9,303 bases of DNA from SG8-40 sp035528435 (GTDB lineage Bacteria; Pseudomonadota; Gammaproteobacteria; Burkholderiales; Eutrophovitaceae). Below are positions 6,826 to 9,303 of this stretch, piece by piece (within the stretch, counting starts at the first letter, position 1; each line of letters starts with the position of its first letter). A model generated the notes under the pieces. It was given only the letters and a program-made list of their open reading frames with translations, did no database searches and had not been told where the DNA came from. The translations under genes and the position numbers were made by a program. Location of the stretch: NCBI GenBank assembly GCA_035528435.1, contig DATKYN010000056.1, forward strand, positions 1 to 9,303, in the 5' to 3' direction.

Positions 6826-7229
6826 TCAGGAGACGTCGCCCATCACGGTCACGATCACTCGCCGGTCTCGGCGCGGTCCGTCGAACTCGCAGAAGAACAC
6901 GCCTTGCCATCGCGATAGCCTAAGCTTGCCGTCGGCCAAGGGAATCAGCCCGGGGGTTCCAACCAGACCCGCCTTGACGTGTGCGTCGCCGTTATTATCC
7001 TGTTGGTCGTACAACCGGACACCGGGCGGAATCCATTCGCGCAGGAAGTTGCCCACATCACTCGACACGCTCGAATCCCAGTTCTTCTGGATCATGACAG
7101 CAGCCGTCGCGCCATGTGCGTAAACCCCGCACAGCCCATCCCGCAAACCACTCCGATGCAGCCCACGCGGTCGGTGATGCCAACCAATTCCTCATGCCTG
7201 CCAGTAGAAAGTTCTATGTTCGCACCCAT
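6826..7229 (-). pseudogene. Frameshifted YjbQ/UPF0047-family gene
   Basis: Two overlapping frames together cover a typical 135-codon YjbQ/UPF0047 protein. The first (from ATG 7229) gives IELSTGRHEELVGITDRV. One base is missing near 7161-7165, and the second frame then continues LHRSGLRDGLCGVYAHGATAAV, and later NNGDAHVKAGLVGTPGLIPL, LSRWQGVFFCEFDGP and RVIVTVMGD. The total of 404 nt is one short of a multiple of three, as expected from a single deletion. Besides the frameshift, the usual PHTTAAVTINEN block reads HGATAAVMIQKN, so the conserved His-Thr pair and Asn-Glu have changed. Intact relatives have been linked to thiamine-phosphate synthase side activity. Both lesions point to a dead gene. 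A sequencing error could explain the frameshift but not the lost residues. No ribosome-binding site of note precedes 7229. Confidence 0.85.
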
Positions 7230-7500
7230 GTCTCGGAAATCAGTGCAGCAGGCTTGATTGTAGATCGGTGACGCATTGACTTCTCGGACACGTCTAGCCT
7301 GACTACCCTCTTGGTGGCATGACGCTAACCTGCCCCCAAATGCAAACCTGTTCATGTCTTGCATAGTCTGTAATTACCTGATCTGCGCGAACCCCTTTGC
7401 CACGCGACTGCCACTCGGGGCATTTTCGCATTTCGAGTTTACAAGTGAGTACATGTGCGACCCTGCCGCATCCCCGCATGCGCTGTTCATCACAACGTTT
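7230..7500. other. Short stretch without a recognisable gene
   Basis: A plus-strand frame from 7354 runs open into the oxygenase fragment, but its first 45 or so codons do not resemble the oxygenase N-terminus or any family I know. It is probably fortuitous sequence joined to the fragment. No promoter or RNA gene is evident. Confidence 0.4.
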
Positions 7501-7698
7501 TTACTGAACCCTGAGCACCGATGGTATTGCTACTCCCGCGTGACCAGCAAGGAAGCCATACTCCTCAAGACGTTTGATTCCGCTCGCGACGAACGAGCGC
7601 GACGGTCAATCCACACGGCATTCGCCAATCCCGACGCGCCCGCCGACGCGCAGCCCCGTGAGAGCATCGAAACCAGAGCACTTGTTTTCTTTGACTAG
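7501..7698 (+). pseudogene. 3' fragment of a second CmcJ/NvfI-family oxygenase gene
   Basis: Codons from about 7507 encode NPEHRWYCYSRVTSKEAILL, then KTFDSARDERARRSIHTAFANP and PRESIETRALVFFD. This corresponds to residue 208 through the C-terminus of the intact oxygenase at 2330-3142. The distal His and the Arg region are kept, but the first 200 or so residues, including the HxD metal motif, are absent, so no active enzyme can be made. The TAG at 7696-7698 aligns exactly with the stop of the intact gene. The first residues (HRWYCYSRV) differ from the intact copy (QRWFWFSAL), so the fragment may come from a paralogue rather than a recent exact duplicate. Confidence 0.92.
7541..7698 (+). repeat. 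Direct repeat, copy 2 (3' end of the oxygenase fragment)
   Basis: Gap-free partner of 2985-3142 at an offset of 4556 bp, with 9 mismatches in 158 bp by hand count. The identical run ends at 7591. After the stop codon similarity to copy 1 fades within about 20 bp. Confidence 0.93.
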
Positions 7699-7702
7699 CG
7701 GT

Positions 7703-7723
7703 CGACTGGTGCGGCACGAGTCG
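7703..7723. terminator. Palindrome between convergent genes, possible bidirectional terminator
   Basis: CGACT-G-GTGC-G-GCAC-G-AGTCG is an interrupted palindrome lying between the stop of the rightward oxygenase fragment (7698) and the stop of the leftward small gene (7735). Folded RNA would give a 5-bp and a 4-bp helix around a G-G mismatch, with a very tight loop. There is no T run on either side, so termination activity is uncertain. Confidence 0.3.
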
Positions 7724-7734
7724 CGACGGTCAGC

Positions 7735-8016
7735 TTATTCCGCAGGCGTTTTTTTCGAAACGGAGAATGCCCCGTCGCCATCGCGCGCTACTCGAAAATG
7801 TCCAGAATTGCATTGGACATCCCATGCATTGTTACCTGCATTACTCACTTCCTGTACGTGAGCACATGGGTAGTCTGCACTCCGGATAGCAGCGCGTAAC
7901 TTTCCATAGTCCGGGTCTTCCGCATTGACAACCCCACTCGCAATCGCAATCGTCACAAAGAGCACCAACAGAGAAAACGGCTGGAAATGCAAAAAGCCGG
8001 TCGATGAATTTCGCAT
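7735..8016 (-). CDS. Small secreted protein with a Cys pair, 93 aa
   Basis: A signal peptide covers about 1-32 (hydrophobic core FSLLVLFVTIAIASGVV, cleavage near VNA/ED). The mature 61 residues carry two cysteines, C51 (SADYPCAHVQEV) and C69 (WDVQCNSGHFRV), likely a periplasmic disulfide. The motif YPC-x(17)-C-NSG-x-(F/Y)-x-V resembles short periplasmic proteins found in many Proteobacteria without known function; I cannot name the family. The ATG at 8016 has GGGGA 8 nt upstream, which favours it over the frame extension to 8031. It sits between the oxygenase fragment and the intact cupin, at a place where the first oxygenase-cupin pair has only 55 bp, so it looks like an insertion into, or a loss from, one of the two pairs. 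It appears intact. Confidence 0.75.
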   Translation of the reverse strand: MRNSSTGFLHFQPFSLLVLFVTIAIASGVVNAEDPDYGKLRAAIRSADYPCAHVQEVSNAGNNAWDVQCNSGHFRVARDGDGAFSVSKKTPAE

Positions 8017-8053
8017 GGTTACGGTCCCCACAATAAGGAATTTTGCCTCTCAT

Positions 8054-8081
8054 ATCCTAACCGATAAAACCGAATTCTCAG
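8054..8081 (-). promoter_or_regulatory. Candidate sigma-70 promoter of the 93-aa secreted protein gene
   Basis: On the minus strand, CTGAGA (8081-8076) and TAGGAT (8059-8054) are spaced by 16 bp, each with 4 of 6 consensus matches. Transcription would start near 8047, giving a leader of about 30 nt that includes the GGGGA ribosome-binding site. Found by eye. Confidence 0.35.
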
Positions 8082-8325
8082 GCGCGGATTAACCCACCTG
8101 GGCCGATGCAACAGACTGATTCAAGCGTATGCCGCCGCATTTCACCCGAGCCAGAGGCGACCGGACTAGTTCGCAGAGAGGCCGACAGTCGATGAAGCAG
8201 CACCTGTGATTCCCGTCATGCGCATCGCGCCGCGCCGCGCACAGTAGAAGGCAGATAACACCGGTTGCAAGGGAAACTCGCTCGTGCGCGGCACAGCAGC
8301 CCTGGTCAAGGGGCCGGCTCTAAGT

Positions 8326-8805
8326 TCACTTCGCCCGTGATGTCCGTTCTTCGATACGCACTTTCTGCCCGGGCGTTGGCATTTCGGTTCCATCCTGGCG
8401 CACGGTCCGGTAAACCGCAGGGCTCGTCAATTCCAGCAGCTCGAGGTCCTCTGAATAGTCGAGCAACTCGTGCAGCGTGTTTCCCGGAATAGTGACCGCA
8501 TCGCCCTGCTCATAGCGAACCTCGCCCTGCTCAACGTACGCAAAACGCACCCAGCCTTTGAGAACCAACAAAAACTGAAGATCGATATGATGGCGATGCA
8601 AACCATTGTGCCCACCATCAAGATGTTTGGCCTTGATGATGTGCGCATGAAACTCGCCACAGGTGGCGTCAGCCAGGCCGAGGTCACGATATGCAAACTC
8701 CTCTCGAAGCCCGTCGGTCTCAAAAGCCGCCCCTTTCGACCGGCTCACAATGAATCGATAATTCCGGGACTCATTGCCAGGAGTCGAACTGACATTATTC
8801 TTCAT
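8326..8805 (-). CDS. Cupin-domain protein, intact copy, 159 aa
   Basis: This is a single-domain cupin with a short N-terminal extension. Motif 1 is HNGLHRHHIDLQFLLVLKG: H70 and H72 as metal ligands, Q77 in place of the usual Glu, and G84. Motif 2 is GDAVTIPGNTLH with H112 as the last ligand. Beta strands follow (DLELLELTSP) and the C-terminus is basic (KVRIEERTSRAK). There is no signal peptide, so it is cytoplasmic. Cupins of this type act as metal-dependent small-molecule enzymes (dioxygenases, isomerases) or as ligand-binding regulators; the sequence does not decide between them. The ATG at 8805 has GGAGG 5 nt upstream. A broken copy at 3198-3677 faces the intact oxygenase, and this intact copy lies beyond the oxygenase fragment in the same convergent orientation. 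The pairing suggests a shared pathway. Confidence 0.88.
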   Translation of the reverse strand: MKNNVSSTPGNESRNYRFIVSRSKGAAFETDGLREEFAYRDLGLADATCGEFHAHIIKAKHLDGGHNGLHRHHIDLQFLLVLKGWVRFAYVEQGEVRYEQGDAVTIPGNTLHELLDYSEDLELLELTSPAVYRTVRQDGTEMPTPGQKVRIEERTSRAK

Positions 8806-9303
8806 TTAAACCTCCGTTCTGATTAAAGTCGAAACTCACCACTTCACTTTCCTGCACCCCTGACCGATTTCGCTCACGCAACATTCGCAAGAAGAGATCC
8901 AAATTCGATCTGCCTCGCAGATCGGCCAGTCACGGGGGTAACCGTGACACACCAAACGCGCCGCATACCGCTACGATCAATTTACATCTGATGATGGCGC
9001 CACGCCAGTGGCTTTGTTCATGACGCATGAATTCAACGGCAATTTATCCTCCCACATGCGGCACCCGCCCTTTCAGCATCTGCGAACACGGGTTCAGGAA
9101 GGTTCTGCAAGACCAGCGTGGCCAGAAAGCAAACTGTGACGGGGTCATTCGGCGTCAGCTCCGCCCCTTTTTCATTCAAGCAGTTCTACGCCGCGCTTTC
9201 TTCCTGAACCCGATCGCACCGCTTTGCCGATCATTCGTAATCCGGACCAACAACGCAAGACTTGACGCGCACTCGCCACTCCGTGAAAGTAGCGCAAGGA
9301 CCG
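8806..9303. other. Intergenic stretch without a recognisable gene
   Basis: It carries the leader of the cupin gene at its left end (GGAGG site just right of the ATG). No open frame of useful length, RNA gene or mobile-element end is seen. The only structure noted is a 13-bp inverted repeat at 9089-9212. A GGGG...CCCCTTTTT stretch around 9137-9173 could form a weak hairpin, but no plus-strand gene precedes it. Confidence 0.5.
9089..9212. repeat. 13-bp inverted repeat flanking 99 bp
   Basis: CGGGTTCAGGAAG at 9089-9101 is repeated in inverse orientation at 9200-9212 (CTTCCTGAACCCG). The arms do not extend further. The spacer has no open frame, and no target-site duplication is evident, so this may be chance or the ends of a small non-coding element. 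Confidence 0.4.

Noticed and set aside
8812..8900. Promoter of the intact cupin gene (TTTAAT as -10 box)
   Set aside because: No acceptable -35 element was found at 16-18 bp from it.
1..9303. CRISPR array, tRNA, rRNA, transposase or integrase
   Set aside because: No regularly spaced repeats, no recognisable RNA gene and no mobile-element protein were seen on either strand.

Overview
The window reads as chromosomal DNA of a Gram-negative bacterium, most likely a gammaproteobacterium. The evidence is a complete outer-membrane TpsB/ShlB-type transporter with POTRA domains and a barrel ending in Phe, an OmpA-like peptidoglycan-binding protein, a lipobox lipoprotein, several Sec signal peptides, and moderately GC-rich sequence. 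The genus cannot be fixed from sequence alone. I see no tRNA, rRNA, CRISPR array, transposase or integrase. Gene density is low for a bacterium, and several stretches are recognisable gene remnants, so this looks like an accessory region in decay.

Layout. (1) 1-123, minus: N-terminus of a secreted protein that runs off the left edge. (2) 124-973: no intact gene. At 481 a strong ribosome-binding site and a signal-peptide start lead into what looks like a frame-broken c-type cytochrome with a CQLCH heme site. (3) 974-2154, minus: a MscS-type mechanosensitive channel, then a small lipoprotein gene followed by a 12-bp stem-loop. (4) 2330-3677: an intact CmcJ/NvfI-family oxygenase (plus) facing a cupin gene (minus) that carries two in-frame stops, two compensating frameshifts and a lost stop codon. 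(5) 3823-6613, minus: a two-gene operon of a TpsB-type transporter and, 7 bp downstream, a secreted Pro/Thr/Gln-rich protein with an OmpA-like C-terminal domain. No TpsA exoprotein is visible. (6) 6826-7229, minus: a YjbQ/UPF0047-family gene with a one-base frameshift and lost conserved residues. (7) 7501-8805: a second oxygenase-cupin pair. Here the oxygenase is only a 3' fragment and the cupin is intact, with a small secreted-protein gene between them. (8) 8806-9303: no gene seen.

The main story is the duplicated oxygenase/cupin pair with reciprocal decay. Copy 1 keeps the oxygenase and has lost the cupin; copy 2 keeps the cupin and has lost the oxygenase. The last 158 bp of the two oxygenase copies differ at 9 positions by hand count, including a 51-bp identical run, while sequence just upstream is much more diverged. 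One functional oxygenase and one functional cupin therefore remain, about 5 kb apart, which suggests they still serve one function. The second point of interest is the orphan TpsB/OmpA-like operon. Its transporter has Pro in place of the Arg normally found in the loop-6 VRGY/F motif of this superfamily.
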